From Amycolatopsis australiensis (lineage in GTDB: Bacteria; Actinomycetota; Actinomycetes; Mycobacteriales; Pseudonocardiaceae): a stretch of DNA of 64,000 nucleotides. Numbering within the stretch: the stretch's first letter is position 1; each line of letters begins with the position of its first letter. The translations under genes and the position numbers were made by a program. Positions 1-9,004 of the stretch are shown here, in pieces. Location: contig NZ_FPJG01000006.1 in assembly GCF_900119165.1 (NCBI RefSeq), positions 1,116,001 through 1,180,000 of the forward strand. The letters run 5' to 3'. The notes below the pieces were generated by a model that made no database searches, had not been told where the DNA came from, and saw only the letters and a program-made list of their open reading frames with translations.

Positions 1-600
1 ATGTACTTCCACTTCGACGCGCCGTTCTGGGAGACGCCGCTGGAGGACGCGCTGAACCTGACGCACAACGCGCTCGACACGCACCTGATCGCGCTGCACA
101 AGCTGCTGCCGCTGGTGGTCGCGCGTCGCGGCCTGGTCCTCGAGGTGACCGACGGCGACAACGACGACTACGTCGGCGCGGGTCTGCCGTACTACCTGGC
201 CAAGTGCGGCATCCGCGCGCTCGGCCGGGCGCTGGGGGTGGAGCTGAAGAAGAACGGCTGCGTCGGCCTCGCGGTGACGCCGGGCTTCCTGCGCTCGGAG
301 TCGATGCTCGACCACTTCGGGGTGACCGAGGAGAACTGGCGCGACGCGGTCGGCGAGCTCGCCCCGCACGACTTCAAGATCTCCGAGACGCCGTACCTGC
401 TGGCCCGCGGGGTGGCGGCACTGGCGCAGGACCCGCGGGTCGCCCGCTTCGCCGGGCAGACGCTGGCGTCGTGGACGCTGATGAAGGAGTACGGCTACAC
501 CGACGTCGACGGCGACCGCCCCGACTTCGGCCGCTGGCTCACCGAGGTCCGCCACGCGGGCAAGGACCCGGCGACCACCCCGCCGGACGATTTCCGCTGA
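1..600 (+). CDS. SDR family oxidoreductase, 5' end cut by window
   Basis: This is the C-terminal part of a short-chain dehydrogenase/reductase, an NAD(P)-dependent cytoplasmic oxidoreductase. The catalytic YxxxK pair is visible in YYLAKCG near residue 64 of the visible part, followed by the usual 'V.PGFLRSE' segment that contacts the cofactor. The N-terminal TGxxxGxG motif is absent, and 199 residues is short for the family (about 250-300), so the start lies upstream of the window. The substrate cannot be inferred. The next gene is convergent, 13 bp away. Confidence 0.8.
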   Translation: MYFHFDAPFWETPLEDALNLTHNALDTHLIALHKLLPLVVARRGLVLEVTDGDNDDYVGAGLPYYLAKCGIRALGRALGVELKKNGCVGLAVTPGFLRSESMLDHFGVTEENWRDAVGELAPHDFKISETPYLLARGVAALAQDPRVARFAGQTLASWTLMKEYGYTDVDGDRPDFGRWLTEVRHAGKDPATTPPDDFR

Positions 601-613
601 GCGTCGAGCGGCG

Positions 614-1258
614 TCAGCTCGGTTTGCGGGCGAGCAGGTAAGCCTGCGGCGTCTTTTCGTGCGGCGGCTCGGGCTCCCGGACCAGCCGGGCTTCCATGGT
701 CAAACCGGCGGCGGTGCACAGGCCGGCCACGAAATCCAGCGGCAAGCGGTACGCGTCGAACGAAACTTCGCGGCCATAGCCCTGGGTGATCCGGCGACGC
801 TCGTCGCCGACCTGGAACGCCGCCAGCAGCCGTCCGCCCGGGGCCAGCACGCGCGCCAGTTCGGTCACGACCGGGGCCAGCAGCTCCGGTGGCGTGTGAA
901 TCAGCGAGTACCACGCCAGCGCCCCGGCGAGGCACCCGTCGTCCAGCGCCAGGGCGTTGAGCGAGCCGACCTCGAAACGCAGGTCCGGATGCGCCCGGCG
1001 AGCCACCTCGACCATGCCGGGCGAAAGGTCGACGCCGAACACGTCCAGCCCCAGCGAGGCCAGGTGTCCCGTCACCCGTCCCGGGCCGCAGCCCAGGTCG
1101 CCGACCGGGCCGCTCCGGCCGACCAGCTCGGCGAACGTGCCGAGCATCGCCCGGTCCCACGGATTGGCGTCCAGCGCGTCCCGGTGCGCCTCGGCGTACG
1201 AGTCGGCGACGGTGTCGTAGGCCGTCCGGGTCTGGATCACGTAGTCAGGTTCGGTCAC
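614..1258 (-). CDS. class I SAM-dependent methyltransferase
   Basis: A 214-residue methyltransferase with a Rossmann SAM-binding motif I (DLGCGPGRVTG, residues about 54-64), an acidic loop after strand 2 (VFGVDLSPGMVE), and the UbiE/Methyltransf_11-type segment VLAPGGRLLAAF. The GTG start at 1258 was chosen because it begins a complete family-length protein (VTEPDYV). Longer reading in this frame only runs through the antisense of the next gene. It lies 17 bp downstream of the response regulator gene on the same strand and may be co-transcribed with the two-component system. The acceptor substrate is unknown. Confidence 0.8.
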   Translation of the reverse strand: MTEPDYVIQTRTAYDTVADSYAEAHRDALDANPWDRAMLGTFAELVGRSGPVGDLGCGPGRVTGHLASLGLDVFGVDLSPGMVEVARRAHPDLRFEVGSLNALALDDGCLAGALAWYSLIHTPPELLAPVVTELARVLAPGGRLLAAFQVGDERRRITQGYGREVSFDAYRLPLDFVAGLCTAAGLTMEARLVREPEPPHEKTPQAYLLARKPS

Positions 1259-1275
1259 GAGCCCAGACCCTAGAG

Positions 1276-1932
1276 CTAGCCGAGGCCGGGACGGGCGAGG
1301 CCGGTTTCGTAGGCCAGCACCACCGCCTGCACCCGGTCCCGCAGCTCCAGCTTCGCCAGGATCCGCCCGACGTGCGTCTTCACCGTCGCTTCGGAGAGGA
1401 ACAGCGCCTCGGCGATCTCCAGGTTCGACATGCCCTTGGCGATCAGCACGAGCACCTCGCGCTCGCGGTCGGTCAGCACGTCCAGCTCCGCGGTGTCGCG
1501 CAGCGGCGAGCCGCCGGCCCCGACGAACCGGTCGAGCAGCCGCCGGGTCACCGACGGCGACACGACCGCGTCGCCCGAGGCGACCGCCCGCAGCGCCGAC
1601 ACCAGGTGGTCGGGCTGGGTGTCCTTGAGCAGGAACCCGCTGGCCCCGCCCTGCAGGGCCGCGTAGACGTACTCGTCGAGGTCGAACGTCGTCATCACCA
1701 GCACGCGCGCGGTGCGGTCGGCGACGATCCGCTTGGTCGCCTCCACGCCGTCGAGCACCGGCATCCGGACGTCCATCAGCACGACGTCGGGGCGCAGCTC
1801 TTCGGCCAGCTTGATCGCCTGCGCGCCGTCGCCCGCCTCGCCGACGACGTCGATGTCGGCCTGCGCGCCCAGCACCATCCGGAACCCGACGCGCATCAGT
1901 TCCTGGTCGTCGACGACCACGACACGGATCAC
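1276..1932 (-). CDS. NarL/FixJ-type response regulator
   Basis: A two-component response regulator of 218 residues. The receiver domain occupies residues 1-120, with the acidic pair DD at 8-9, the phospho-acceptor Asp about 54 in VLMDVRMP, and Lys in LLKDT. A LuxR-type HTH follows at about 150-212 (LTDREREVL...SEATVKTHVGRIL). Its start overlaps the end of the sensor kinase gene by 4 bp, so the two are translationally coupled and form a pair. Targets are not visible. The divergent GTPase cluster starting at 3260 is a candidate by position only. Confidence 0.93.
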   Translation of the reverse strand: MIRVVVVDDQELMRVGFRMVLGAQADIDVVGEAGDGAQAIKLAEELRPDVVLMDVRMPVLDGVEATKRIVADRTARVLVMTTFDLDEYVYAALQGGASGFLLKDTQPDHLVSALRAVASGDAVVSPSVTRRLLDRFVGAGGSPLRDTAELDVLTDREREVLVLIAKGMSNLEIAEALFLSEATVKTHVGRILAKLELRDRVQAVVLAYETGLARPGLG

Positions 1933-3131
1933 TTGTCCAACCTAACCGGCAGGGCCGCGCGGACCTGCCACCCACCACCCGGGGCCGGGCCCACTTCCAG
2001 CGTCCCGCCGTACACGTGCGCGCGCTCGCGCATGCCGATGACGCCGTTCCCGCCGGGCAGCCGCTGGTCACCGCGCGCGGTGGCCGCGGCCAGCTGCGGG
2101 ACGCGGCCGCCGCCGTCGTCGGACACCAGCACCTCCACCAGGTCGCCGGTGCGGTGCACCCGCACCGCCGCGGTCGCGCCGCGCCCGGCGTGCTTGAGCG
2201 TGTTCGTCAGCGACTCCTGCACGATCCGGTAGATCCCGAGCGAGACGCCGGCCGGCAGGTCGCCCAGCTCGTCGGTCTCCAGCTCCACCGGCACGCCGGC
2301 CGCGCGCATCCGCTCGGCGAGGTCGGCGATGGCGTGCGCGTCCGGCTGCGGCACGCGCGGCTCGCCGTCGGCGTCGTCGCTGCGGAGCACGTCGAGCAGG
2401 CGACGCAGCTCGCCGAGCGCGCCGCGGCCGGTCTCGGAAATCGTTTGCAGGGCCCGGTGCGCGAGTTCGGGGTTGCTCTCGATCGCGTACGACGCGCCGT
2501 CGGCTTGCACCACCATCACGCTGACGGCGTGCGCGACGACGTCGTGCAGCTCGCGCGCGATCCGGCCGCGTTCCTCCGCCACCGCGATCCGGGTGGCCTG
2601 GTCCCGTTCGGTTTCGAGCAGGTGCAACCTGGCCTCCACTTCCACGTCGTAGGCGCGCCGGGCGCCGACGAACTCGCCGAGCGTCCAGCACAGGGCGATG
2701 CCGAACGCGAGGAACAGGATCGCGATCACCAGCTCGTCGTCCGGCGGTTCGAGCGCCAGCTGGACGGCCGAGGCGACGACGACCGCGCCGACGAAGACCA
2801 GCCCCTGACGGCGTCCGGCGTAGACGACGACCGAGTAGATGCTCATCGCCAGCCCGGCGGCGCTGCCGATGCCGAGCATCAGCGTCGCGTGCACGATGCT
2901 GACCACCAGTACGACGTAGGCCGACCACAGCGGCGACTTCCGCCGGAACACCAGCGGCGCGACCATCGCGAGGTTGACCGGCACGGCCACGTACCAGGGC
3001 GGCAGCTCCGGCAGGTCGGCCAGCTGGTCGGCGACGAACAGCAGCATGTCGACCAGGCCCAGCAGGACGGCCAGCACCGTGTCGCCCGCCATGGGGTGGG
3101 CACGCATCCAGAGGCTCAGCCGTCGCACCAC
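1929..3131 (-). CDS. sensor histidine kinase, HisKA_3 (NarX/DesK) type
   Basis: Membrane sensor kinase of 400 residues. Four or five hydrophobic segments occupy roughly residues 17-155, with no large extracellular domain, so it may sense a membrane or intramembrane signal. A short coiled region (160-185) precedes the HisKA_3 dimerisation box with the phosphorylated His about 196 (ARELHDVVAH). The C-terminal HATPase has the N-box QESLTNTLKHA and the glycine motif GGNGVIGMRER. The GTG start at 3131 gives the first membrane segment; ATG 3107 (MRAHPMAGD) is an alternative. Partner of the response regulator at 1276. Confidence 0.92.
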   Translation of the reverse strand: MVRRLSLWMRAHPMAGDTVLAVLLGLVDMLLFVADQLADLPELPPWYVAVPVNLAMVAPLVFRRKSPLWSAYVVLVVSIVHATLMLGIGSAAGLAMSIYSVVVYAGRRQGLVFVGAVVVASAVQLALEPPDDELVIAILFLAFGIALCWTLGEFVGARRAYDVEVEARLHLLETERDQATRIAVAEERGRIARELHDVVAHAVSVMVVQADGASYAIESNPELAHRALQTISETGRGALGELRRLLDVLRSDDADGEPRVPQPDAHAIADLAERMRAAGVPVELETDELGDLPAGVSLGIYRIVQESLTNTLKHAGRGATAAVRVHRTGDLVEVLVSDDGGGRVPQLAAATARGDQRLPGGNGVIGMRERAHVYGGTLEVGPAPGGGWQVRAALPVRLDK

Positions 3132-3259
3132 ACAACACTAGGTCGCGCGCTCCGGACGGCGCGTCGTTCGGCGGTACCACCTTGGGTGCGACCTTCGGAT
3201 GACCGGCATGGCACGATTCACCCGGGGGTTGTCCGAACGACCGGGGAGGACTGGGGGCC

Positions 3260-4816
3260 GTGACGTCACCGGAGCAGGGCCGGCTCGCGGGTCCGCTGTC
3301 GATGTCGGTGGCCAACCTGTGTCACCGGCTGCAGTCGCAGGTCTCCGCGCGCACCGCGGCCGGCTTCGCCGAGGTGCTGCGCCGGCTCGGCGCGCCGCTG
3401 CAGGTGGCCGTCGCCGGCCGGATCAAGTCGGGCAAGTCCACGCTGGTCAACGCGCTGATCGGGCGCCGGGTCGCGCCGACCGACATCGGGGAGTGCACGC
3501 GGCTGGTGACCCGGTTCCAGTACGGCACGGTCGACCGCGTCGAGATCGTCTTCACCGACGGCCGCAAGCAGGTGCTGCCCTTCGCGTCGGACGGGATGAT
3601 CCCGGCCGAGCTGGGCGTCGACATCGAAAAGGTGTCGCACATCGAGGCGTACCTGACCAACGCCGTCCTGCAGGGCATGACGGTGATCGACACCCCCGGC
3701 CTCGGCTCGCTCGATGCCGCTTCGGTGTCGCGCACCGAGCAGCTCCTGGGCGCCGCGAAGCACCGTAAGGACGACGAAGAAGAAGGCTCCGACGAGCTGG
3801 ACGACACCTCGCGCAACGCCGTCGCGGGCGCCGAAGCCGTGCTCTACGTCGTCACCCAGGGCGTCCGCGCCGACGACCAGCAGGCCCTCGCCGCCTTCAC
3901 CGCCGCGACCGCGAGCCGCGAGGCTGGCCCGGTCAACGCCATCGCGGTGCTCAACAAGGCCGACACGATCGCGCCCGAGTCCGTCGAGGGTTCCGGAGGC
4001 GACGTCTGGAAGGCCGCGACGCTGCTCGCCGAGAAGCAGGCGTCGACGTTGAAGCCGCGCGTCGCCGACGTGCTGCCGGTGATCGGGCTGATCGCCGAGT
4101 CGGCCGAGTCCGGCGGGTTCACCTCGGCGGACGCCGAAGCGCTGCGGCAGCTCGCCGCCCTCGACGACGACGTCCTGCAGACCATGCTGATCTCGGCCGA
4201 CATCTTCACCAGCTGGGAGTGCGACGTCCCGGCGGGCACGCGGCTGCGGCTGCTGGAGAAACTCGACCTGTTCGGCGTCTCGCACGCCGTCGAAGCCATC
4301 CGCAAGGAACCGGAGATCACCGCGGGCGCGCTGCGGCGGTCGCTGCTCGACGCGTCCGGGCTGGAAGCGGTGCGGCAGCGGCTGGCGGTCGTGTTCGCCG
4401 CGCGGGCCGACGGCATCAAGGCGGCCGCGGCGCTCGCGTCGGTCACCGCGCTCGCGCACGCGTCGGGCGACCCGGCCGAGCGCCAGCGCGTCCACGACGC
4501 CATCGAGGTGCTGCTCGCCAAGCCGGAGGCCCACCAGCTGCGGCTGCTCGAAGCGCTGACGCTGGTCGCCTCCGGCGCGGTCGACATGCCGGAGGACCTG
4601 GTCGAAGAGGTGCTGCGGGTCGGCAGCAACGCCGACATCGGCGCGCAGCTCGGCAAGCCCGGCGCGCCGCGGGCCGAGCTGGCCGCGCACGCGCTCGAAC
4701 GGGCGGGCTGGTGGCGGTCGTTCGCGTCCTTCGGCGCGACACCCGCGCAGAGCCGCGTCGCGCACGTCGTGCACCGGGCCTACTTCCTGATGTGGCAGCA
4801 GGTGCGCGAAGCCTGA
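3260..4816 (+). CDS. dynamin-like GTPase (IniC-like size)
   Basis: A large GTPase of 518 residues in the bacterial dynamin-like class. It has G1 GRIKSGKS (53-60), a conserved Thr/Arg switch region (ECTRLVTRF), G3 DTPGLGS and G4 NKAD, followed by an alpha-helical C-terminal half. An acidic insert (KDDEEEGSDELDD) sits between G3 and G4. The size resembles IniC of the mycobacterial iniBAC operon, whose products are dynamin-related and membrane-acting. That relationship is inferred from architecture. It is the first gene of a same-strand run that ends with a second, larger GTPase at 7066. GTG start at 3260. Confidence 0.85.
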   Translation: MTSPEQGRLAGPLSMSVANLCHRLQSQVSARTAAGFAEVLRRLGAPLQVAVAGRIKSGKSTLVNALIGRRVAPTDIGECTRLVTRFQYGTVDRVEIVFTDGRKQVLPFASDGMIPAELGVDIEKVSHIEAYLTNAVLQGMTVIDTPGLGSLDAASVSRTEQLLGAAKHRKDDEEEGSDELDDTSRNAVAGAEAVLYVVTQGVRADDQQALAAFTAATASREAGPVNAIAVLNKADTIAPESVEGSGGDVWKAATLLAEKQASTLKPRVADVLPVIGLIAESAESGGFTSADAEALRQLAALDDDVLQTMLISADIFTSWECDVPAGTRLRLLEKLDLFGVSHAVEAIRKEPEITAGALRRSLLDASGLEAVRQRLAVVFAARADGIKAAAALASVTALAHASGDPAERQRVHDAIEVLLAKPEAHQLRLLEALTLVASGAVDMPEDLVEEVLRVGSNADIGAQLGKPGAPRAELAAHALERAGWWRSFASFGATPAQSRVAHVVHRAYFLMWQQVREA

Positions 4817-4876
4817 GTTTGTCGCTGCTTGCCGACTTTCCCCTGGACACCCCGCCTTTCCGCGTACTGTGAAAAC

Positions 4877-5524
4877 GTGCGCCTAGAACACACGACATCG
4901 TGGCGAGCGGGCTGGAGCAGCGAGAACGAGATCGACGTCGCGCTGTACATCCGTGACGCCCTCGCCCTGTCCGTCTCCGAGGGACAGGTGCTGCCGCCGG
5001 TCGAGCCGCGCGTCCCGGTGCACATCCCGCCGGAGGTCGATCGCGCGGGCGTCCAGGCGCAGTGGGCCGACTGGTGGGTCGACCTGCTGGCCTTCCTCCG
5101 CAACCGCGACGACCCGGACCCGCGCAGCCCGCGCGCCCGCTACGGCCGTCCCGCGCTCGCCCAGGGCTCGGCGATGCGGCAGGCGGTCGAGTTCTTCGGC
5201 CCGGCCGCGGCCCGCCACTTCGCGAACGCGCGCGGGCCCGCACTGCGCGGCGCGGGTGAACCGGTGGACGGCACGCCGTGGGCGCCCGGCTTCTACCGGC
5301 GTCAGATCGTGGCCGGCGAGCGGCTCGGCCAGCTGGTCCGCGAGGCCGAGGTGCGGCTCGGGCGGCGGGCGTACCCGTTCCGGCTGAACGTCATCGAGAT
5401 CTCCGTCGCCGGCGCGATCTGGCTGCGCACGGCCGAGGACCAGCTGCTCGTCTCCTCCCGCCTCGCCGAAGACGGGCCGGGCCTGGAGGCCGTGCTCCGC
5501 GAGGTGATCGACGAGCTGGTCTGA
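4877..5524 (+). CDS. hypothetical protein in dynamin-GTPase cluster
   Basis: A 215-residue soluble protein that I do not recognise. There is no signal peptide or membrane segment. It has an acidic N-terminal part and a conserved-looking C-terminal half with alternating hydrophobic strands (PFRLNVIEISVAGAIWLRT, LLVSSRLAE). The GTG at 4877 is preferred over the upstream in-frame codon at 4829 because the intervening stretch looks like leader. No strong ribosome site is visible at either. It lies 60 bp after the first GTPase and 43 bp before the membrane protein gene, suggesting a role linked to the GTPases. Confidence 0.7.
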   Translation: MRLEHTTSWRAGWSSENEIDVALYIRDALALSVSEGQVLPPVEPRVPVHIPPEVDRAGVQAQWADWWVDLLAFLRNRDDPDPRSPRARYGRPALAQGSAMRQAVEFFGPAAARHFANARGPALRGAGEPVDGTPWAPGFYRRQIVAGERLGQLVREAEVRLGRRAYPFRLNVIEISVAGAIWLRTAEDQLLVSSRLAEDGPGLEAVLREVIDELV

Positions 5525-5567
5525 CCCGGCTTTCATAAACCGAGCACGCGGTCTAATAATAGGCGGC

Positions 5568-6047
5568 GTGGAGACGACCGTCGACGAGCCGTCGTGGCTG
5601 CGCACCGCGTCCTGGATCGGCTGCCCGCTGGCCGGCGGCGTGCTCGGGGCGGGTGTGTGGGCCATCGCCGCCTGGGTTTCCGAGCTGCCCGCCTTCCCCT
5701 TCCAGGGCGTGTTCAAGGTGCTCACGAAACTGCCGCAGCCGTGGGCGACGCTCGCCGCGGTCGCCGGCGGGCTGGTCCTCGGCTTCGTGTTCGCCGTGCT
5801 CTGGGCCCACGAGCGGCTGGTGGTCACGGTGTCGCCGACCCGCGTCACGCTGGTCCGCGGGGACCGGAAACGCCGGATCGAGGCCGACCTCGAAGCGGTC
5901 TACCTCGACGGGAAGGAGCTCGTCCTGCGCACCACCGACGGCCGCGAGATCGCCCGCGAAAAGACCGACCTGCGCAACCACGAGCTGGCGCCGGCCTTCG
6001 CCGAGCACGGCTACCCGTGGCACGACGAGCCGCCGGTCGAGCGATGA
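5568..6047 (+). CDS. small membrane protein with two TM helices, YqeB-like
   Basis: A 159-residue protein with two hydrophobic helices (about residues 17-37 and 60-82) and a cytoplasmic tail. The tail looks like a small beta-rich (PH-like) domain: VTVSPTRVTLVRG, IEADLEAVYLDGKELVLRT. It resembles actinobacterial proteins annotated YqeB, a family of unknown role. Start GTG 5568. Its stop overlaps the ATG of the TetR gene by 4 bp (ATGA), so the two are translationally coupled. The membrane location next to two dynamin-like GTPases makes it a candidate membrane anchor or cargo, which is an inference. Confidence 0.75.
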   Translation: METTVDEPSWLRTASWIGCPLAGGVLGAGVWAIAAWVSELPAFPFQGVFKVLTKLPQPWATLAAVAGGLVLGFVFAVLWAHERLVVTVSPTRVTLVRGDRKRRIEADLEAVYLDGKELVLRTTDGREIAREKTDLRNHELAPAFAEHGYPWHDEPPVER

Positions 6048-6658
6048 GGACCGTCGACCCGGCCAAGCACGCGGCCAAGCGCGCCGCGATCGTCGACGCC
6101 GCAGTCGGCTGCTTCGCCGAGAAGGGCTTCGAGCGGACGACGACGGCGGACCTCTGCCGGGCCGCGGGCATCAGCTCCGGCAGCCTCTTCCACTACTTCC
6201 CGAACAAGCGCGCGGTGTTCACGGCGATCTTCACCGGCGACGCCCGCGAAACCGCCGGACGGCTGGCCGCGGCGGCCGAGGCGGCCGATCCGCTGGCCGC
6301 GCTGCTCGACGTGGTCAACGAGCTGGCGGGTCAGGTCGCGCACCCCGCCGTCGTCCGGCTGGTCCTGGAAGCCGCGGCGCAGGCCGCCCGCGACGACGAG
6401 TTCGCCGAGCTCATCCAGCGCAACGACCGCGCCCTCCGCGACGGCCTGGCCGTGCTGGTCGAGCGGGCCGCCGAGGCCGGGCTGATCGACCCCGGGCTCA
6501 CCCCGCGTGCGGCCGCGGGCTGGGTCGCCGGGCTGATCGACGCGATGATCTCGCGGGCCGGCCTCGACCCGGACCTCGATCTCGCCGCCGAGCAGGCGAT
6601 CCTCCGGACGATCCTGATCCGGTTCCTGCGTCCCGTTTCGCCCGCGGCCGGCGGCTGA
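6044..6658 (+). CDS. TetR family transcriptional regulator
   Basis: A 204-residue TetR-type regulator. The N-terminal HTH (residues about 10-57) has the typical recognition helix segment SSGSLFHYFPNK. The C-terminal ligand-binding helical domain ends in TILIRFLRP. ATG 6044 overlaps the stop of the preceding membrane protein gene. It sits between the membrane protein and the GrpE-like gene on the same strand, so it may control this cluster. I see no clear operator next to it. Confidence 0.9.
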   Translation: MRTVDPAKHAAKRAAIVDAAVGCFAEKGFERTTTADLCRAAGISSGSLFHYFPNKRAVFTAIFTGDARETAGRLAAAAEAADPLAALLDVVNELAGQVAHPAVVRLVLEAAAQAARDDEFAELIQRNDRALRDGLAVLVERAAEAGLIDPGLTPRAAAGWVAGLIDAMISRAGLDPDLDLAAEQAILRTILIRFLRPVSPAAGG

Positions 6659-6676
6659 ATGAGGTTCACTGTGGTC

Positions 6677-7069
6677 ATGGCGTGGTTTCGCAAGGACGGA
6701 ACCGACCGCGGTTCCGCCGCGTCGGACACCGATGTGCACCCCCTGCAGCAGGTAGCCGCGTCCGATCTCGAGCGTGCCCTCGCCGATCGTCAGGCACTGA
6801 TCCAGATGTGCCTGTACGCGCTGGACCGGGCCCGCAGCGGCGGCGTGGTCGAACGCCTCGAAGAAGGGCTCGCCGCGATCGGCGTCAAGGCCCTGCGGCC
6901 CGACGGCGAGCGGTTCGACCCGGCCCGCCACGAAGCGGGCGGCGCCGTCCCCACCGACGACCCGGCGCTCGACGGGATCGTCGCCGAAACCGAGGTCACC
7001 GGGTTCGCCGACCACGACCGGCTGCTGCGCGCGCCCATCGTCACCGTCTACGCGAAGAGGAATTCGTGA
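6677..7069 (+). CDS. GrpE-like (nucleotide exchange factor head domain) protein
   Basis: A 130-residue protein whose middle and C-terminal part resembles the beta head domain of GrpE: 'G...LRPDGERFDPARHEAGG' followed by 'GFADHDRLLRAPIVTVY', compared with the family pattern G..FDP..HEA...GY...RVLRPA.V.V. The long N-terminal coiled coil of classical GrpE (about 190 residues) is much reduced, with one helix DLERALADRQALIQMCLYAL. No Hsp70/DnaK gene is in the window. ATG 6677 (MAWFRKDG) is preferred over ATG 6659. The stop overlaps the GTG of the next GTPase by 4 bp, so the two products probably act together. Confidence 0.65.
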   Translation: MAWFRKDGTDRGSAASDTDVHPLQQVAASDLERALADRQALIQMCLYALDRARSGGVVERLEEGLAAIGVKALRPDGERFDPARHEAGGAVPTDDPALDGIVAETEVTGFADHDRLLRAPIVTVYAKRNS

Positions 7070-8904
7070 GCGCACCGACCGCGCCGAGCCTGCCCGCGCA
7101 GGTCCAGGCGGCGCGAGACCAGCTGCTGACCCTCGTCCGCGAAGCGGACGCGGACGCCGCGAAGTGGGTCGAGCAGGTCCGGAACGCCCGGCCGAAGAAG
7201 CCGTCCGTGGTGGTGGTCGGCGAGACCAACCGCGGGAAGAGCTCGCTGGTCAACGCGCTGCTCGCGATGCCGGGACTGTCCCCTGTGGACGCCGACGTGG
7301 CCACCGCGACCTACCTCGTGTTCGACCACGCCGAGACGTGGGGCGCGCAGGCCTGCTACCCCGGCCAGCTCGCGCCGGTGCCGATCGACCTCGGCCAGCT
7401 GGTCCACTGGGTGTCGGCCGCACACGAGCTGCCGCCGGGCCAGATCCCGCCCCGGTACGTCGAGGTCTCCGGGCCCGTCCCGCTGTTGGACCGGCTTTCC
7501 CTGGTCGACACGCCCGGCGTCGGCGGGCTCGACTCGATGCACGGCGAGCTGGCCAAGGAGGCCGCGGCGGGCGCGACCGCGCTGCTGTTCGTCGTCGACG
7601 CCTCGGCGCCGTTCACCTCGACCGAGCTGCGGTTCCTGCGTGACGTCGGCGAGCGCGTCGAGACCGTGGTGTTCGCGCTGACCAAGGTGGACATGTTCCG
7701 CGGCTGGCGCGAGGTCATGGAAGCCGACCGGCAGCTGCTGCGCGAGCACGCGCCCCGCTTCGCCGACGCGGTGTTCCACCCGGTGTCGGCGCGGATGTTC
7801 GAGACCGCGGCGAAGGCGCCGAACGAGCAGATGGCCGCGATGCTGCGCGAGAAGTCCGGCGTCGCCGCCGTCCAGACGGCGCTGCAGGAACTGCTGGTCG
7901 GCCGGTCGGCGATGCTCGGCGAGGCGAACACGCTGCGTGCGCTCTCCAGTGCTCTCGGCGAGATCAAGGCGAAGCTGCAGGCCGAGAGCCGCGCGCTCTC
8001 GGCCGGCGAGGCCGAGGCCGAGCAGCTGCGCGAACGCCGTGACCAGCTGCAGGCGGAACGGCGGACGTCGACCCGCGGCTGGCAGCTCAAGCTGCGCGGC
8101 GAGATCCAGCGCACCCGCGTCGAGGTCGGCCACGAGAGCAGCAGGCAGATGCGCGACGCGCAGACCCACTTCCGCCAGCTGATCGACGCGGCCAAGCGCG
8201 ACGAGCTGGCGGCGCTGCCGCAGCAGGTCGACATCGCGCTGCAGACGACGTCGCAGCGGGTCTCGATGCTGCTCTCGCAGCGGCTGAACCAGGTCACCAA
8301 CGTCTCACTGGCCGAGCTGTTCTCGCCCGAAGAGCTGGACGTCATCCGCGCGCAGTTCGCCAGGGCCGGCGGCCCGCCGGTGGTGCTGCGGCCGCCGGAC
8401 AAGAAACCGCCGACGGCCGAGGACAAGCTGCTCGTCTTCATGGGCATCTCGGGCGGCGTCGGTGCCGGCAAGGTCGCCGCGCTGCCGCTGGCCGGCGTCG
8501 CCATCCTCAACCCCGTCGTGCTGCCCGCGACGATCATCATCGGCCTCGGCGCCGGCTGGTGGATGGCCCGCACCCGCAAGCACGCGGCCGACAAGCAGCA
8601 CATGAAGCAGTGGCTCGTCGAGGCCATCGCGGACGCCCGCTCGACGCTCGACCAGCTGGTCGCCGAGCAGCTCATCGAGGCCGAGCAGCAGCTGTCGATG
8701 GCGCTCGACGAGGCGCTGAGCCGTCGCATCGACGCGATCGAGGCCGAGCTGAAGGAAGTCGACAAGACGATCAAGATGGGCGCGCAGGAACGCGCCAAGA
8801 AGATCGCGATCGTCTCGAAGCGGCTCAAGGAGGTCAGCGAGGGCCGTGACCGGGCCGAAGCCTTCCTCGGCCGGATCCGGGCACTGCGGGACAAGACGGC
8901 CTGA
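7066..8904 (+). CDS. dynamin-like GTPase with membrane hairpin (IniA-like size)
   Basis: A 612-residue dynamin-like GTPase. G1 is GETNRGKS (52-59), the switch Thr lies in VATATYLVF, G3 is DTPGVGGLD and G4 is TKVD. Long helical stalk regions with coiled-coil character follow (about 285-390 and 515-605). A hydrophobic stretch at about 465-505 (PLAGVAILNPVVLPATIIIGLGAGWW, shown here in part) could be a membrane paddle, as in bacterial dynamins. Its size fits mycobacterial IniA. GTG start with GTGA overlap to the GrpE-like gene. Together with the GTPase at 3260 it probably forms a hetero-pair acting on membranes. Confidence 0.85.
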   Translation: MSAPTAPSLPAQVQAARDQLLTLVREADADAAKWVEQVRNARPKKPSVVVVGETNRGKSSLVNALLAMPGLSPVDADVATATYLVFDHAETWGAQACYPGQLAPVPIDLGQLVHWVSAAHELPPGQIPPRYVEVSGPVPLLDRLSLVDTPGVGGLDSMHGELAKEAAAGATALLFVVDASAPFTSTELRFLRDVGERVETVVFALTKVDMFRGWREVMEADRQLLREHAPRFADAVFHPVSARMFETAAKAPNEQMAAMLREKSGVAAVQTALQELLVGRSAMLGEANTLRALSSALGEIKAKLQAESRALSAGEAEAEQLRERRDQLQAERRTSTRGWQLKLRGEIQRTRVEVGHESSRQMRDAQTHFRQLIDAAKRDELAALPQQVDIALQTTSQRVSMLLSQRLNQVTNVSLAELFSPEELDVIRAQFARAGGPPVVLRPPDKKPPTAEDKLLVFMGISGGVGAGKVAALPLAGVAILNPVVLPATIIIGLGAGWWMARTRKHAADKQHMKQWLVEAIADARSTLDQLVAEQLIEAEQQLSMALDEALSRRIDAIEAELKEVDKTIKMGAQERAKKIAIVSKRLKEVSEGRDRAEAFLGRIRALRDKTA

Positions 8905-9004
8905 CCGGCGTCCGGTTGTGGAGCGGAACCGAACCGGCATACGGTGAGTCATACCCTCCGACAGCAGGTCAGAGCGCGTTACCCGGTTCAAAGGGGGAAG
9001 GTCC

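Noticed and set aside
1259..2071. N-terminal extension of the methyltransferase to 2071
   Set aside because: This is the antisense/other-frame reading of the response regulator gene. The domain starts at GTG 1258.
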